Source of the DNA: Vicia villosa
Taxonomy: Eukaryota; Streptophyta; Magnoliopsida; Fabales; Fabaceae
Direction of reading: 5' to 3'
NCBI RefSeq assembly: GCF_029867415.1
Contig: NW_026705183.1
Coordinates: 372,001-436,000 of the forward strand
Length of the DNA: 64,000 nucleotides
Below, in pieces: positions 11,723 through 25,522 of the stretch. The position numbers and the translations under genes are program-made. The notes under the pieces were generated by a model. The model was not told the DNA's origin and did no database searches. It was given only the letters and a program-made list of their open reading frames with translations. Numbering within the stretch: the stretch's first letter is position 1; each line of letters starts with the position of its first letter.

Positions 11723-11920
11723 ATGTGCAGCAAGGTTTCCAGCGATCAACTTCTTTTTGATCCCGAGATCGAAAGGACCGCTAGGAGATTGAATAGAAAA
11801 ACACGAAGAAGAGAAAATATAGGAAAGGCAAGAGACAACGCAACTGCGACTTCGTCACTATCATTAGAAACCATTAACGAGTCGTCTGACGGACTTTACT
11901 TTCACGAACTATTTACTTAA
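11723..11920 (+). CDS. Short gag N-terminal-like ORF, copy 2
   Basis: Sixty-five codons, same motif DQLLFDPEIER as copy 1 and identical in sequence to copy 3. See copy 1 for interpretation. Confidence 0.45.
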   Translation: MCSKVSSDQLLFDPEIERTARRLNRKTRRRENIGKARDNATATSSLSLETINESSDGLYFHELFT

Positions 11921-12096
11921 TTTTAGATTTTTGTTTAGTTACTTAATTTTAGATTTTTAGTTTAGTTCCTTTATTTTAGATTTTTAGTTAGTTACTTTAT
12001 TTTATATTTCGTTATTGCAATAGTCTTTTAATTTTGATTTTTTTATTATTATTTTTTTATCTTGTTATTTCACTTGTTTGCTAGTTTTGTAGATTT

Positions 12097-13132
12097 TTGT
12101 TTGTCGGAATGTTGGACCCAAATATAAATGTTGCGATTCATGCTCAAAACGAGATCCTAACTCAACAAATGGAGTATCTCCTTCAAAGTGTGTCACAGCT
12201 CACACCTCAAGTTAATAAGTTTAATGATATCGGATGGTTCACACTGGAAGATGCGATGGAGTATCATATGTCTAACCATGAATATCTACAACAAAGGCTT
12301 TCACACTATAATCAAGGTTATCAAAGAGGACCCTCTGAGTTAGAGGAAACCATGAATCAATTCATGCAATTCTCTTTAGCCATTCAACAAAACCGGGAAA
12401 CTCAAGATGTTCAACTTACCAAATTCTTAACCGAGCAAAACGTAAGTCAAGTCTCAACTTTTCAAAACCCTACGACTTGTTTAGAAACTTGCAATACTAC
12501 TTCTATAAGGAGTGTAAAAGTTATTGGTGAGGATGATGGAAAGAGGATAGTGGAGGAGGAAGTTGATGACAAGGACGATGTTGTTGAAAAGGATAATATA
12601 GAGTATGTAAACATCAAGAAAAATATAGAAGTTGAGTATGAGCTCTCAATGAAGCTACCTTATCCAAGACCTCCTAAAAAAGTAGATGATGTGTTAGTCG
12701 AAGGAACAAAAAAAGAGGATATAATCAAAGAAGTCCTGAATGAGTTAGAAACTTCAAAAGTTGAAACTTTTTCAAAAGAGAATATGGTGGACTTAGAGTT
12801 GAAGAAGAGTAGTAATGTAAAGGAGCATAAACTCTCATTGGAATTACTTCCTCTACAAGTTCCTAATAAAGAAGGGAATGAGAGTCATTACTTTCGGCCA
12901 ATGGAAATGTTTAGCCATTTCCAAGTCACCATCCCATTTTTAGAAGGTTTAGAGTTACAGCCAAAATGTGTCAAACTCATCAAGGATAGGTCTCACAGAA
13001 GAAGAAATTAACGGATAAGGAGGTTATCTCTCTTGAGGAGAGGACAAAAAAATGAAGAAAGAGAGATCGCGAGTTGAAGTGGTAAGAATTAAGGATGAAG
13101 AAACCAAACAAGAAACCATTAAATACTTTTAG
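12097..13132 (+). pseudogene. Athila-type gag-like ORF, copy 2 (frameshift)
   Basis: An open frame of 304 codons (12097-13011) covers the N-terminal, acidic and LPYPRPPKK regions and most of the IPFLEGLEL block. A one-base deletion near 12990 (GGTCTC where copy 1 has GGTTCTC) shifts the frame. The last part of the coding sequence, to 13132, is therefore out of phase and the product ends in RSHRRRN. The stop seen in copy 1 is absent. The protein equals copy 3, which carries the same deletion, so the two share a recent common template. Confidence 0.6.
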
Positions 13133-14838
13133 GGCTTCACATTGGTAAGAAAAGTACCAAGAAAACGAGACAATGGTTGATGAATCAACCATGAAACGTC
13201 AAGCCATGCGACGTTAAACGAGGCGCTTCGTGGGAGGTAACCCACACTTCTAATGTTTTATTTTGTTTTGTTTATTTTTATTTCAGGAAATATTAAGGGG
13301 ACCTTTCTGGTGAAAGCTAGGAAGAAGCAATTGATATGGCAATACCCTTTGTGAGTCAACCCTCTCGGGCATGTTCTGAAACATTGAGGTCAATGTTTAG
13401 TTCAAGTTTGGGGGTGGATTTACTCTTTTGCATTTTTCAATTTTTTGTTTATTATTTGTTTGTTTCCCCAAATTTTAATAAGTAGTTCCTAAAACATAAA
13501 GAAAAGCTAGAGTGAAACAATGAGAATGCCAACAATTGAGCAACATGCATGAAAGTGGTAGTGAGTGGAAATTTTTGAAAAATTATTTTTCCCTTTCTTT
13601 TTCAATAAAAGTGACAAGGCAGGTATGTATTTTCGAACTCTAACTCTTAGTGTGTGCATGAAACTTAGGTTGTTAGTAAATTCCGGAAGAAGTTCTTTAT
13701 GGTACACAATTCTTGTTGGATCAGCTTAGCCTTAACCATTATGAGGAAAGCTTTCCATTGTTTACTATATGCAGGAGACCATCGATTACTTCGACATGTT
13801 TGTATTTTGCTAAACCGTTTGTCGCATCGTCTTGTGAAAATCTCTGAAAATGACTTAGGCACTTGTTTGAAATTGAGAGTTTCTTTGAGCCTATTCCATC
13901 TTAAAGCTTACTTCTTTTCTATGAGAGTGAGTTCCTTTGCTAACCATTCTTTGAGATTGAGGTCAAGATAAATATCATAATATGCACCAAGAAAAACATC
14001 TGGTGAGATCTTGATCTCAATAAAAAATTTTGCTTTGGACCATCAACCATAAAATTTGGTGATGTGTTTTCTCTTCTACCTTTATAGAAAGTAGGGGAGC
14101 ATTCATAGAATCTGACTACAGGTTGATATCCAAGTTGGGGAGAGTCATGATCAAAATAAGAGTAAAGTACAGGTGGTGTTTTGCAAAGAACAAAAGAAAT
14201 TCGTAGCTTGAGAATAAAGAAAAACAAAAGAAAGACAATGTTGGAACCTAGAAAGTTGAAAGAAAAAAAACAGAAAGAAGGAAAATGTTGAAGAAAGGAA
14301 AAGACATCGAGCTACGAATGAAAAGATGAACGGGTCAGGAAGTTAATGGTCTAGAGAAAAGGAATGAGTTGTGATTAGGATGCTCCCCTAGAATAGGAAC
14401 AACCTTTGACTATCTTCCTTTCTTCGAATCTTAACCACATTACAACCCAATAAAGCCCTTCCGATTCTCAGATTTCACAGGATTTGATGCCCACAATACG
14501 ATGAATGTATGATATGAATACTTGTTGATTTAGTTGTTTGGATGAGTGTTTAACCCCTCTTTTGTTCATCATATTTTCTGATGAGAGTGATTAGTGCTGA
14601 GTCAACTGCGGTTGTGTAGTGTTTTGAACTTCTGGAGGTGATTTTCTTTCAAAATCTGTTTCATGTGCATGTTCTGAGTTTGCAGGGAGATGAAGAGTAT
14701 CTGAATTGATTACTGAATTGAGCCATTTGAAAAAAATCTTTGAAAAATTTGTTGCATGATTGTTGGTATGTGTTGTTGTCTTCACTGAGGTGAGTAATTT
14801 TGTTTAGGGACAAACAAAACTCTAAGTTGGGGAGAGTT
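13133..14838 (+). other. Non-coding 3' internal region, copy 2
   Basis: Same layout as in copy 1: the GGGAGG hairpin near 13222, internal purine runs, and the polypurine tract ending at 14836 before LTR 3. No gene. Confidence 0.6.
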
Positions 14839-16007
14839 TGTTAGGAGTGAATTATTAGTATTTTCATGTGTTAAAATAACTACCTTTTGATCTGAAGTCG
14901 ACCTTATCGTATGAATTTGAGTGATTTTATGGTTAGAATTGAACTCTAGAAGTTTGATTCTAGTTGTAAAGCAAATCGAATCACTTTGGGTGTTATTAAT
15001 GCAGGTATTATGGCTGAGAAGTAATGACGAGGAAACATGAAGGCGTAAGGACACTGGAGACGCAAAATCACAAAGAAGTGGGATAAAGCAGAGGCCGAGC
15101 CGCAACAGAATTGGGCGAGACGCGCCAAACCTTCTACTCCCATTTCGCGCCTCGCTAAATCGTGCCGCGCCGCGGGTGCTTCGTAAAAAGAAACTTTGTT
15201 ATAAAAAGAAACCCTAATCCTCATAAGTGAGATATCTTTGGTGAGCGAAATTCAGAGAGATTCATATTCCAGAGCTGAAAACAATATTCGACGGAGAATT
15301 CAACATCAATCGAAGACATTCCCTTGATTAAGATGAATCCCTCTATGAAGTTTTGTGTGTTCTTCATGTCTATGGAGAGCTAAACCCCATTGTGTTGCGT
15401 TTAAGGTAGTAGTTAACCTATGAAGATGCAATAACTTTGATTAATTCCTGTGAACAATTGTTTAAGTTTCATTATCAATAAAGAAACTTGCTTTTATTTT
15501 ATATCAGTGTTGGACTATCAATCGAGAGATAGGGTTCATACTTTTGCCCTAGGTTTTTATATTGACTTGTTCTTAATTTTCAGAGATGGGATTGTGAATA
15601 AGTTTTCATAAATCATTGTGTTTAATTCCCTTTATCTTTATAGTTATTCTGAGAGATCGAATATCATACCGGTAGAGGTGGCTCAAAATTGATCTTAGAC
15701 ATAATATCTGTTTTGAGGATGAATGAAGATAATAGCTTATATAATGGTTCACATGTGGATTAATTGATCAATTACATACGAATAGGTTGATGAACCCTAG
15801 AACTCAACATATTCATTACCATTGTTAATCATTCTTTAAGCTTTCAGTCAATTAATTATTACTTTCTTATACGCACTTTTAGACTTAATAATCAAAACCA
15901 ATGCTTTTTACCACTCACTATAATTTGACTATAGAACGGCAGTACTATTGACTCAGTCTCTGTGGATACGATATATTAGAAAATATTTACCCAAAATACT
16001 TTCAACA
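14839..16007 (+). repeat. Athila-type LTR 3
   Basis: 1169 bp; nearly identical to LTR 2. It is followed by the primer-binding site at 16011-16028. Confidence 0.85.
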
Positions 16008-16126
16008 AATTGGCGCCGTTGCCGGGGACTGGTCAATATTGCACGAATTACAATAGCTTTTATTTTGAGTTTACTTTTATTAATCTGGTTGTTTCACGTG
16101 TTTGTTAGTTTTTACAGAATTAGTGT

Positions 16127-16324
16127 ATGTGCAGCAAGGTTTCCAGCGATCAACTTCTTTTTGATCCCGAGATCGAAAGGACCGCTAGGAGATTGAATAG
16201 AAAAACACGAAGAAGAGAAAATATAGGAAAGGCAAGAGACAACGCAACTGCGACTTCGTCACTATCATTAGAAACCATTAACGAGTCGTCTGACGGACTT
16301 TACTTTCACGAACTATTTACTTAA
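16127..16324 (+). CDS. Short gag N-terminal-like ORF, copy 3
   Basis: Identical protein to copy 2 (65 codons, DQLLFDPEIER motif). Confidence 0.45.
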   Translation: MCSKVSSDQLLFDPEIERTARRLNRKTRRRENIGKARDNATATSSLSLETINESSDGLYFHELFT

Positions 16325-16500
16325 TTTTAGATTTTTGTTTAGTTACTTAATTTTAGATTTTTAGTTTAGTTCCTTTATTTTAGATTTTTAGTTAGTTACT
16401 TTATTTTATATTTCGTTATTGCAATAGTCTTTTAATTTTGATTTTTTTATTATTATTTTTTTATCTTGTTATTTCACTTGTTTGCTAGTTTTGTAGATTT

Positions 16501-17536
16501 TTGTTTGTCGGAATGTTGGACCCAAATATAAATGTTGCGATTCATGCTCAAAACGAGATCCTAACTCAACAAATGGAGTATCTCCTTCAAAGTGTGTCAC
16601 AGCTCACACCTCAAGTTAATAAGTTTAATGATATCGGATGGTTCACACTGGAAGATGCGATGGAGTATCATATGTCTAACCATGAATATCTACAACAAAG
16701 GCTTTCACACTATAATCAAGGTTATCAAAGAGGACCCTCTGAGTTAGAGGAAACCATGAATCAATTCATGCAATTCTCTTTAGCCATTCAACAAAACCGG
16801 GAAACTCAAGATGTTCAACTTACCAAATTCTTAACCGAGCAAAACGTAAGTCAAGTCTCAACTTTTCAAAACCCTACGACTTGTTTAGAAACTTGCAATA
16901 CTACTTCTATAAGGAGTGTAAAAGTGATTGGTGAGGATGATGGAAAGAGGATAGTGGAGGAGGAAGTTGATGACAAGGACGATGTTGTTGAAAAGGATAA
17001 TATAGAGTATGTAAACATCAAGAAAAATATAGAAGTTGAGTATGAGCTCTCAATGAAGCTACCTTATCCAAGACCTCCTAAAAAAGTAGATGATGTGTTA
17101 GTCGAAGGAACAAAAAAAGAGGATATAATCAAAGAAGTCCTGAATGAGTTAGAAACTTCAAAAGTTGAAACTTTTTCAAAAGAGAATATGGTGGACTTAG
17201 AGTTGAAGAAGAGTAGTAATGTAAAGGAGCATAAACTCTCATTGGAATTACTTCCTCTACAAGTTCCTAATAAAGAAGGGAATGAGAGTCATTACTTTCG
17301 GCCAATGGAAATGTTTAGCCATTTCCAAGTCACCATCCCATTTTTAGAAGGTTTAGAGTTACAGCCAAAATGTGTCAAACTCATCAAGGATAGGTCTCAC
17401 AGAAGAAGAAATTAACGGATAAGGAGGTTATCTCTCTTGAGGAGAGGACAAAAAAATGAAGAAAGAGAGATCGCGAGTTGAAGTGGTAAGAATTAAGGAT
17501 GAAGAAACCAAACAAGAAACCATTAAATACTTTTAG
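16501..17536 (+). pseudogene. Athila-type gag-like ORF, copy 3 (frameshift)
   Basis: The 304-codon frame (16501-17415) encodes the same protein as copy 2, including the same one-base deletion and C-terminal RSHRRRN. The coding remnant continues out of frame to 17536. I noticed a single silent difference from copy 2 (a T/G in a Val codon near 16924), which indicates very recent duplication of this half of the unit. Confidence 0.6.
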
Positions 17537-19241
17537 GGCTTCACATTGGTAAGAAAAGTACCAAGAAAACGAGACAATGGTTGATGAATCAACCATGAAA
17601 CGTCAAGCCATGCGACGTAAACGAGGCGCTTCGTGGGAGGTAACCCACACTTCTAATGTTTTATTTTGTTTTGTTTATTTTTATTTCAGGAAATATTAAG
17701 GGGACCTTTCTGGTGAAAGCTAGGAAGAAGCAATTGATATGGCAATACCCTTTGTGAGTCAACCCTCTCGGGCATGTTCTGAAACATTGAGGTCAATGTT
17801 TAGTTCAAGTTTGGGGGTGGATTTACTATTTTGCATTTTTCAATTTTTTGTTTATTATTTGTTTGTTTCCCCAAATTTTAATAAGTAGTTCCTAAAACAT
17901 AAAGAAAAGCTAGAGTGAAACAATGAGAATGCCAACAATTGAGCAACATGCATGAAAGTGGTAGTGAGTGGAAATTTTTGAAAAATTATTTTTCCCTTTC
18001 TTTTTCAATAAAAGTGACAAGGCAGGTATGTATTTTCGAACTCTAACTCTTAGTGTGTGCATGAAACTTAGGTTGTTAGTAAATTCCGGTAGAAGTTCTT
18101 TATGGTACACAATTCTTGTTGGATCAGCTTAGCCTTAACTATTGTGAGGAAAGCTTTCCATTGTTTACTATATGCAGGAGACCATCGATTACTTCGACAT
18201 GTTTATATTTTGCTAAACCGTTTGTCGCATCATCTTGTGAAAATCTGTGAAAATGACTTAGGCACTTGTTTGAAATTGAGAGTTTCTTTTAGCCTATTCC
18301 ATCTTAAAGCTTACTTCTTTTCTATGAGAGTGAGATCCTTTGCTAACCATTCTTTGAGACTGAGGTCAAGATAAATATCATAATATGCACCAAGAAAAAC
18401 ATCTGATGAGATCTTGATCTCAATAAAAAAATTTGCTTTGGACCATCAACCATAAAATTTGGTGATGTGTTTTCTCTTCTACCTTTATAGAAAGTAGGGG
18501 AGCATTCATAGAATCTGACTACAGGTTGATATCCAAGTTGGGGAGAGTCATGAACAAAATAAGAGTAAAGTACAGGTGGTGTTTTGCAAAGAACAAAAGA
18601 AACTCGTAGCTTGAGAATAAAGAAAAACAAAAGAAAGACAATGTTGGAACCTAGAAAGTTGAAAGAAAAAAACAGAAAGAAGGAAAATGTTGAAGAAAGG
18701 AAAAGACATCGAGCTAAGAATGAAAAGATGAACGGGTCAGGAAGTTAATGGTCTAGAGAAAAAGGAATGAGTTGTGATTAGGATGCTCCCCTAGAATAGG
18801 AACAACCTTTGACTATCTTCCTTTCTTCGAATCTTAACCACATTACAACCCGATAAAGCCCTTCCGATTCTCAGATTTCACAGGATTTGATGCCCACAAT
18901 ACGATGAATGTATGATATGAATACTTGTTGATTTAATTGTTTGTATGAGTGTTTAACCCCTCTTTTGTTCATCATATTTTCTGATGAGAGTGATTAGTGC
19001 TGAGTCAACTGCGGTTGTGTAGTGTTTTGAACTTCTGGAGGTAATTTTCTTTCAAAATCTGTTTCATGTGCATGTTCTGAGTTTGCAGGGAGATGAAGAG
19101 TATCTGAATTGATTACTGAATTGAGCCATTTGAAAAAAATCATTGAAAAATTTGTTGCATGATTGTTGGTATGTGTTGTTGTCTTCACTGAGGTGAGTAA
19201 TTTTGTTTAGGGACAAACAAAACTCTAAGTTGGGGAGAGTT
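17537..19241 (+). other. Non-coding 3' internal region, copy 3
   Basis: Same layout as the other copies, with a one-base loss near 17617 beside the GGGAGG hairpin. From about 18090 onward its diagnostic bases (for example CCGGTAGAAG in place of CCGGAAGAAG) match copy 4 and not copy 2. The unit is therefore a recombinant. Confidence 0.6.
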
Positions 19242-20409
19242 TGTTAGGAGTGAATTATGAGTATTCTCATGTGTTAAAATAACTACCTTTTGATCTGAAG
19301 TCGAGCTTATCGTATGAATTTGAGTGATTTTATGGTTAGAATTGAACTCTAGAAGTTTGATTCTAGTTGTAAAGCAAATCGAATCACTTTGTGTGTTATT
19401 GATGCAGGTATTAAGGCTGAGAAGTAATGACGAGGAAACATGAAGGCGTAAGGAAACTGGAGACGCAAAATCACAAAGAAGTGGGATAAAGCAGAGGCCG
19501 AGCCGCAACAGAATTGGGCGAGACGCGCCAAACCTTCTGTTCCCATTTCGCGCCTCGCTAAACCGTGTCGCGCCGCGGGTGCTTCGTAAAAAGAAACTTT
19601 GTTATAAAAAGAAACCCTAATCCTCATAAGTGAGATATCTTTGGTGAGCGAAATTCAGAGAGATTCATATTCCAGAGCTGAAAACAACATTCGACGGAGA
19701 ATTCAACATCAATCGAAGACATTCCCTTGATTAAGATGAATCCCTCTATGAAGTTTTGTGTGTTCTTCATGTCTATGGAGAGCTAAACCCCATTGTGTTG
19801 AGTTTAAGGTAGTAGTTAACCTATGAAGATGCAATAACTTTGATTAATTCCTGTGAACAATTGTTTAAGTTTCACTATCAATAAAGAAACTTGCTTTTTT
19901 TTTATATCAGTGTCGGACTATCAATCGAGAGATAGGGTTCATACTTTTGCCCTAGGTTTTTATATTGACTTGTTCTTAATTTTCAGAGATGGGATTGTGA
20001 ATAAGTTTTCATAAATCATTGTGTTTAATTCCCTTTATCTTTATAGTTATTCTGAGAGATCGAATATCATACCAGTAGAGGTGGCTCAAAATTGATCTTA
20101 GACATAATATCTGTTTTGAGGATGAATTAAGATAATAGCTTATATAATGGTTCACATGTGGATTAATTGATCAATTGCATACGAATAGGTTGATGAACCC
20201 TAGAACTCAACATATTCATTACCATTGTTAATCATTCTTTAAGCTTTAAGTCAATTAATTATTATTTTCTTATATGCACTTTTAGACTAAATAATCAAAC
20301 CAATGCTTTTTACCACTCATTATAATTTGACTATAGAACGGCAGTACTATTGACTCAGTCTCTGTGGATACGATATATTAGAAAATATTTACCCAAAATA
20401 CTTTCAACA
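19242..20409 (+). repeat. Athila-type LTR 4
   Basis: 1168 bp, with termini as in the other LTRs. It has private differences such as a TTTTTTTTT run and GTCGG near 19900-19916. The primer-binding site follows at 20413-20430. Confidence 0.85.
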
Positions 20410-20529
20410 AATTGGCGCCGTTGCCGGGGACTGTGTCAATATTGCACGCATTGCAATAGCTTTTATTTTGAGTTTACTTTTATTAATCTGGTTGTTTCAC
20501 GTGTTTGTTAGTTTTTGCAGAATTAGTGT

Positions 20530-20727
20530 ATGTGCAGCAAGGTTTCCAGCGATCAACTTCTTTTTGATCCTGAGATCGAAAGGAACGCTAGGAGATTGAA
20601 TAGAAAAACACGAAGAAGAGCAAATATAGAAAAGGCAAGAGACAACGCAACTGCGACTTCGTCACAATCATTCGAAACCATTGACGATTCGTCTGACGGG
20701 CTTTACTTTCACGAACTATTTACTTAA
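20530..20727 (+). CDS. Short gag N-terminal-like ORF, copy 4
   Basis: Sixty-five codons with the same DQLLFDPEIER motif and a few changes (ERNARR, DDSSDG) that place it nearer copy 1 than copies 2 and 3. Confidence 0.45.
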   Translation: MCSKVSSDQLLFDPEIERNARRLNRKTRRRANIEKARDNATATSSQSFETIDDSSDGLYFHELFT

Positions 20728-20904
20728 TTTTAGATTTTTTGTTTAGTTACTTAATTTTAGATTTTTAGTTTAGTTCCTTTATTTTAGATTTATAGTTAGT
20801 TACTTTATTTTAGATTTCGTTATTGCAATAGTCTTTTAATTATTATTTTTTTATTATTATTTTTTTATCTTGTTATTTCACTTGTTTGCTAGTTTTGTAG
20901 ATTT

Positions 20905-21798
20905 TTGTTTGTCGGAATGTTGGACCCAAATATAAATGTTGCGATTCATGCTCAAAACGAGATCCTAACTCAACAAATGGAGTATCTCCTTCAAAGTGTG
21001 TCACAGCTCACACCTCAAGTTAATGAGTTTAATGATATCGGATGGTGCACACTGGAAGATGCAATGGAGTATCATATGGATAACCATGAATATCTACAAC
21101 AAAGGCTTTCACACTATAATCAAGGTTATCAAAGAGGACCCTCTGAGTTAGCGGAAACCATGAATCAATTCATGCAATTCTCTTTAGCCATTCAACAAAA
21201 CCGGGAAACTCAAGATGTTCAACTTACCAAATTCTTAACCGAGCAAAACGTAAGTCAAGTCTCAACTTTTCAAAACCCTACGACTTGTTTAGAAACTTGC
21301 AATACTACTTCTATAAGGAGTGTAAAAGTGATTGGTGAGGATGATGGAAAGAGGATAGTGGAGGAGGAAGTTGATGACAAGGACGATGTTGTTGAAAAGG
21401 ATAATATAGAGTATGTAAACATCAAGAAAAATATAGAAGTTGAGTATGAGCTCTCAATGAAGCTACCTTATCCAAGACCTCCTAAAAAAGTAGATGATGT
21501 GTTAGTCGAAGGAACAAAAAAAGAGGATATAATCAAAGAAGTCCTGAATGAGTTAGAAACTTCAAAAGTTGAAACTTTTTCAAAAGAGAATATGGTGGAC
21601 TTAGAGTTGAAGAAGAGTAGTAATGTAAAGGAGCATAAACTCTCATTGGAATTACTTCCTCTACAAGTTCCTAATAAAGAAGGGAATGAGAGTCGTTACT
21701 TTCGGCCAATGGAAATGTTTAGCCATTTCCAAGTCACCATCCCATTTTTAGAAGGTTTAGAGTTACAGCCAAAATGTGTCAAACTCATCAAGGATAGG
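20905..21798 (+). pseudogene. Athila-type gag-like ORF, copy 4, 5' part
   Basis: The frame starts as in the other copies and is open until the nested retrotransposon enters at 21799, inside the KLIKDR codons. Five host codons are then replaced by element sequence and translation would stop at 21816. The rest of this ORF resumes at 34799 after the insertion. ATAGG at the break is duplicated. Confidence 0.65.
21794..21798. repeat. Target-site duplication, left (ATAGG)
   Basis: ATAGG immediately precedes the left LTR of the nested element and recurs at 34799-34803 after the right LTR. The uninterrupted copies read a single GGATAGG at this place, which confirms the 5-bp duplication. Confidence 0.9.
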
Positions 21799-24700
21799 TG
21801 TAATACGGTGAACTGACTTTTTAATAATCGAAATGTACGGTAAGCAAGAGTCGCCACCGACTTTTATTTTATCCAAATTTAATTAGAAAGGCTAAAAGAA
21901 CAGGAAAAACCTTTTAAATAAAATAGGGTTCGGGGGGTAATTATGCAAAGGGAAGGTGTAAGGCACCCTTTGCATCCATGGTTATCCATGGGCTCTTAAC
22001 TTGCTTTGCTTTTTTTGTTTCAGAAAGGTAGAAGAAGAAGATATGGACTTTAGCTCGTAAATGAGCGTAGCCAGTTTTGAAGAATTTTGAGAAAGAATAT
22101 AGAAAATAGAGCATGGCAAGGCAATTAGGGGCAATTACCTTAAACTCAGATGATAGGTCTCTTTTTAGCCTTTCAGAATGAAAGGGTCTATCCTTGCCAT
22201 AAGAGGGCAGGAAGCCTTTCGTTTGGAGGTTGAAGGGTCATCGAAGCATCCTTTGCCATAAGACCGTCCCATGCCATAGAAGGGCAGGTAGTCTAAGGCA
22301 AGGATCAGAATAAGCCATTTCGTAGGCAGCCAGAAGATACCTCAGCCTTTTTCCGTAGGCAACATCCGAGGGTCGAGGTCATGTTAGTGTATCGAAGGCA
22401 GCATCATTTAGGGTCGTATGACCTTTAATTATCGAGGCAGCATGGCTGAGGTATCCTCGAATTCGAGGGACATGGCTTATTCTGCAGAAAAACGAAGGCA
22501 ACAGGCAACAGGCAACAGAGAGGGTTACCCAAAAGCGTGCGTGTGTGCACCAATCATGTGATTCAATTCGGATTATATTATCTTGTGTTTAGTTATTCTA
22601 ATTAATTTAGGGTTGCACTCCCTATTTTACTAACCACGCAGTAATATAAAGCAATAAAGGGGAAGGGGACAATGAAACCAGCGGATCCCCAATGGGGTTT
22701 GACACAAGTAATAATAAAATAAAAAAACGAGGGGTAAAATTTAGGGTTACCAAACTCGTGGCTTTGGCAATCCACAAACCCTGAAAGAAAGACAATAAGA
22801 AAACTGGGTGAGTGTATGGCTAATTCGAAGGTTGGCAAAATTAATCAGAAAATAAAGAATAAAGATAAAATGAATAACAGTTAATAAGTAAATGAGCAAG
22901 GTTACTTAGCTTTGGTTCGATTTGATCTGATATGGTTAGAGTCGGAGGAACCCTCGGAAACCTCGGAGGTAACCCTGAAATAAGGCAGAAAATATGTGAA
23001 GGCAAGGCAAACCCTAACCACAAATCAATTAAAAGAATAAAATCAAATAAAGCAGCACACTTATCTTCGAGGTTTGTTTGAAGGCGCGCGCTCGGGGCGA
23101 ATCATGTGGCTAACCCTGATAATGCACAGAAAGAAAATAAAAATCAGTGTAGGGCGTGATCTTCACGAACCCTAATTAGGGTACGAAGTTGAATAAAAGA
23201 AAATAAATAATTTAATTAATTTATTGGTCTCGCTACCTAATTAATTAAATCGGAACCAGGAAAATAATTTGAATGTAATAAATATTTTTTAGGAATTTTT
23301 TGGAGTTTAATTAAAACAATTATGATTTTCTAAAGATTTAAAGGTAAATTAAAATAAATAAATAAAGTTATTTAAATAAATACATATGAATTTATTAATT
23401 TAAATAATTAATCGATTAAATAATAAATAAACATATAAAAGGTTTTTTATAAAATTTTTCTATAATTTTTACATAGTTTTTATATACAAATAAGTTTTAA
23501 AACAAAATATATATATATATATATAAATAAACAAAAATAAGAAGCTGTATAATTAAGATTAAAAAAAATTCAGAAAAACTCAACTTTTAATCCTGTGTGG
23601 CAGCGCGCGTGGGAACATGGTACACCTGCGTTACTTGGGGCGTTGGATATGGAGGAAGCATGATCTGATGGTTGACGGATAAGGGCGCATCACACGTACG
23701 CAAGCCAAGATGCACAGGATCTGTTTTATTTGAAACACACCACGCGCGCGCTTTCTCTCCATTCAGAGGACGACAGCTCATCACCTTCAACCTTCGTCCG
23801 TCGTCTTAGGTCTGCAATAGACCTTTAGCGACGGTCATGTCCATAGCTAGAACCTGCACACTTACGAATAGCACAAAACCAACACAGAAATCTTTCGCAC
23901 CCCTACATATACGATCGTCCAGATGCCCTGAGTACGATTATGGCGTCAATTGGTTCTAATTTTGCCTTATCTAGGAAACCCTAATTTCAAGGGTTATAAT
24001 TCGTTAATGGTGAAACCATGTTCCTGCGTCCAAACTCAACCAAATCATCCAGAAACGTTCCACACATCACCACAATCATGAATATGCAATTAAATTCGAT
24101 TAAAGATGTATGTATTATGCAAATCGACAAAAAATAGAAAACGGCAAACCGAGGGGCATACGTGATGATTCAGCGTGCGTTCTCTGTGTAGGAGTAATGG
24201 AACAGCTTCAGTAGTGTCCAGGGAACACGTAGCAATGCTTGGAACCGGTTGAATTTCTCTGTATCTCAAATTCGAACTTGAGATTTTCTTTGATTTTTTT
24301 TTGGTTCGGATTAGGTGTTCTTGAGGGCAGAATTTTCTCTCCCTTAGGGTTTGGATCAGTTGTGTATTTATATTGGAACGTTTTAGGTCAACATATTTGT
24401 AGAGAATCTCATTGAATCATGATTTGCAACTTTGATTGGAATTTGATTTTGCAAATTTCTAACTATGGCCAAATCTCAATCTTTTTCTTCCAACTCTCTT
24501 GACCACGAATCTGAATCAAATATATGACTTAAATGATGATTTAATTTGATCAGAAACAAAATAAAATCATCTTTTCTTATTTTCTTTCAGAATATTTGAT
24601 TAGTCTTGTATTTTTAATGAATAAAAAATCATAAAAAATCAATTATTCATCCATAATTCGTGACATGGCAAATGGAGCTTCTAAATGACTTGTATAGCAA

Positions 24701-25509
24701 GATTGGATCAAAAGAACTTGGGCCTATTTGCAAAATATTTGAATTCCTTCACATTTTTCCTTCCAAAATAGCCTAACTTTGACAAGGCCTATCTCTCTCA
24801 TTTTTTGAGGTATGGAAGTGTTCCAGGACATTTTGGAAACCTTAGAGAGTCCTCTAACCAATGTCTTTGGTCTCATATCAAAATCATTTTTCATTCTCAT
24901 TTTATGATCTTTTGAAGAAAGTGTCTTTTTATTGACTTTTGAAGAGGACCTATAATGTATGAAGCCATATCTCTTGAACCATTGATCTATGGGCTCTAAT
25001 TCTTGGACAATTGGATAGAGGAATGAATTCCCTTCAACATGAGCTTTGGTGGGAATTTTTCTGATGAAGTATGAATATTTGGCGAATTTTCAAAGTTTGG
25101 TTGACTTTTTCAGTTCATGCCCAAAATAGTAACTTTTGACTTTTGACTTCTCTGATCTTTCCTTGCATCATCATGATCAACCCTTGATCAAATGGTGATT
25201 TTAGGGTTATGAGGATGTTGCTGACCAAATATCTTGATCTTTGACTGTATATTGACTTGAAATTACCATTTTGCCCTTGAGAATCAACTACTGACGAGGG
25301 ACTCAACTTGCTTTGATTGGCTTGATAACTTTCATAGAGATTCTTTGGGATGTTTGTGACCCTATGGAACCACCTTGAGCCATTGATTCAGTGATTTTCC
25401 TTCTAAAGAACCAAACCCTAGTTCAGATCTTTGTATAGGAGAAATTGTCTAGGAGCTTTGCATATGGATTTGAAACTTGAATAATGTGGGCAAATTTTGG
25501 GGTATGACA
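21799..25509 (-). repeat. 3' LTR of nested Ogre/Tat-type element
   Basis: 3711 bp, plus-strand ends TGTAATACGG and GGGGTATGACA. It contains a (TA)n run near 23508-23524 shorter by ten bases than in the other LTR. At 25263 it has T where the partner has G. No coding region is supported; the several 60-80-codon frames are shared by both LTRs only because the LTRs are copies. Confidence 0.9.
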
Positions 25510-25522
25510 GCTGCCCCTGTTC
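25510..25522 (-). promoter_or_regulatory. Polypurine tract of nested element
   Basis: On the minus strand GAACAGGGGCAGC directly abuts the 3' LTR start TGTCATACCCC. It is the expected plus-strand primer site of a Ty3/gypsy element. Confidence 0.75.

Noticed and set aside
22602..25306. Small minus-strand ORFs repeated at 31881-34595
   Set aside because: They recur only because they lie in the two copies of one LTR; no domain is seen.
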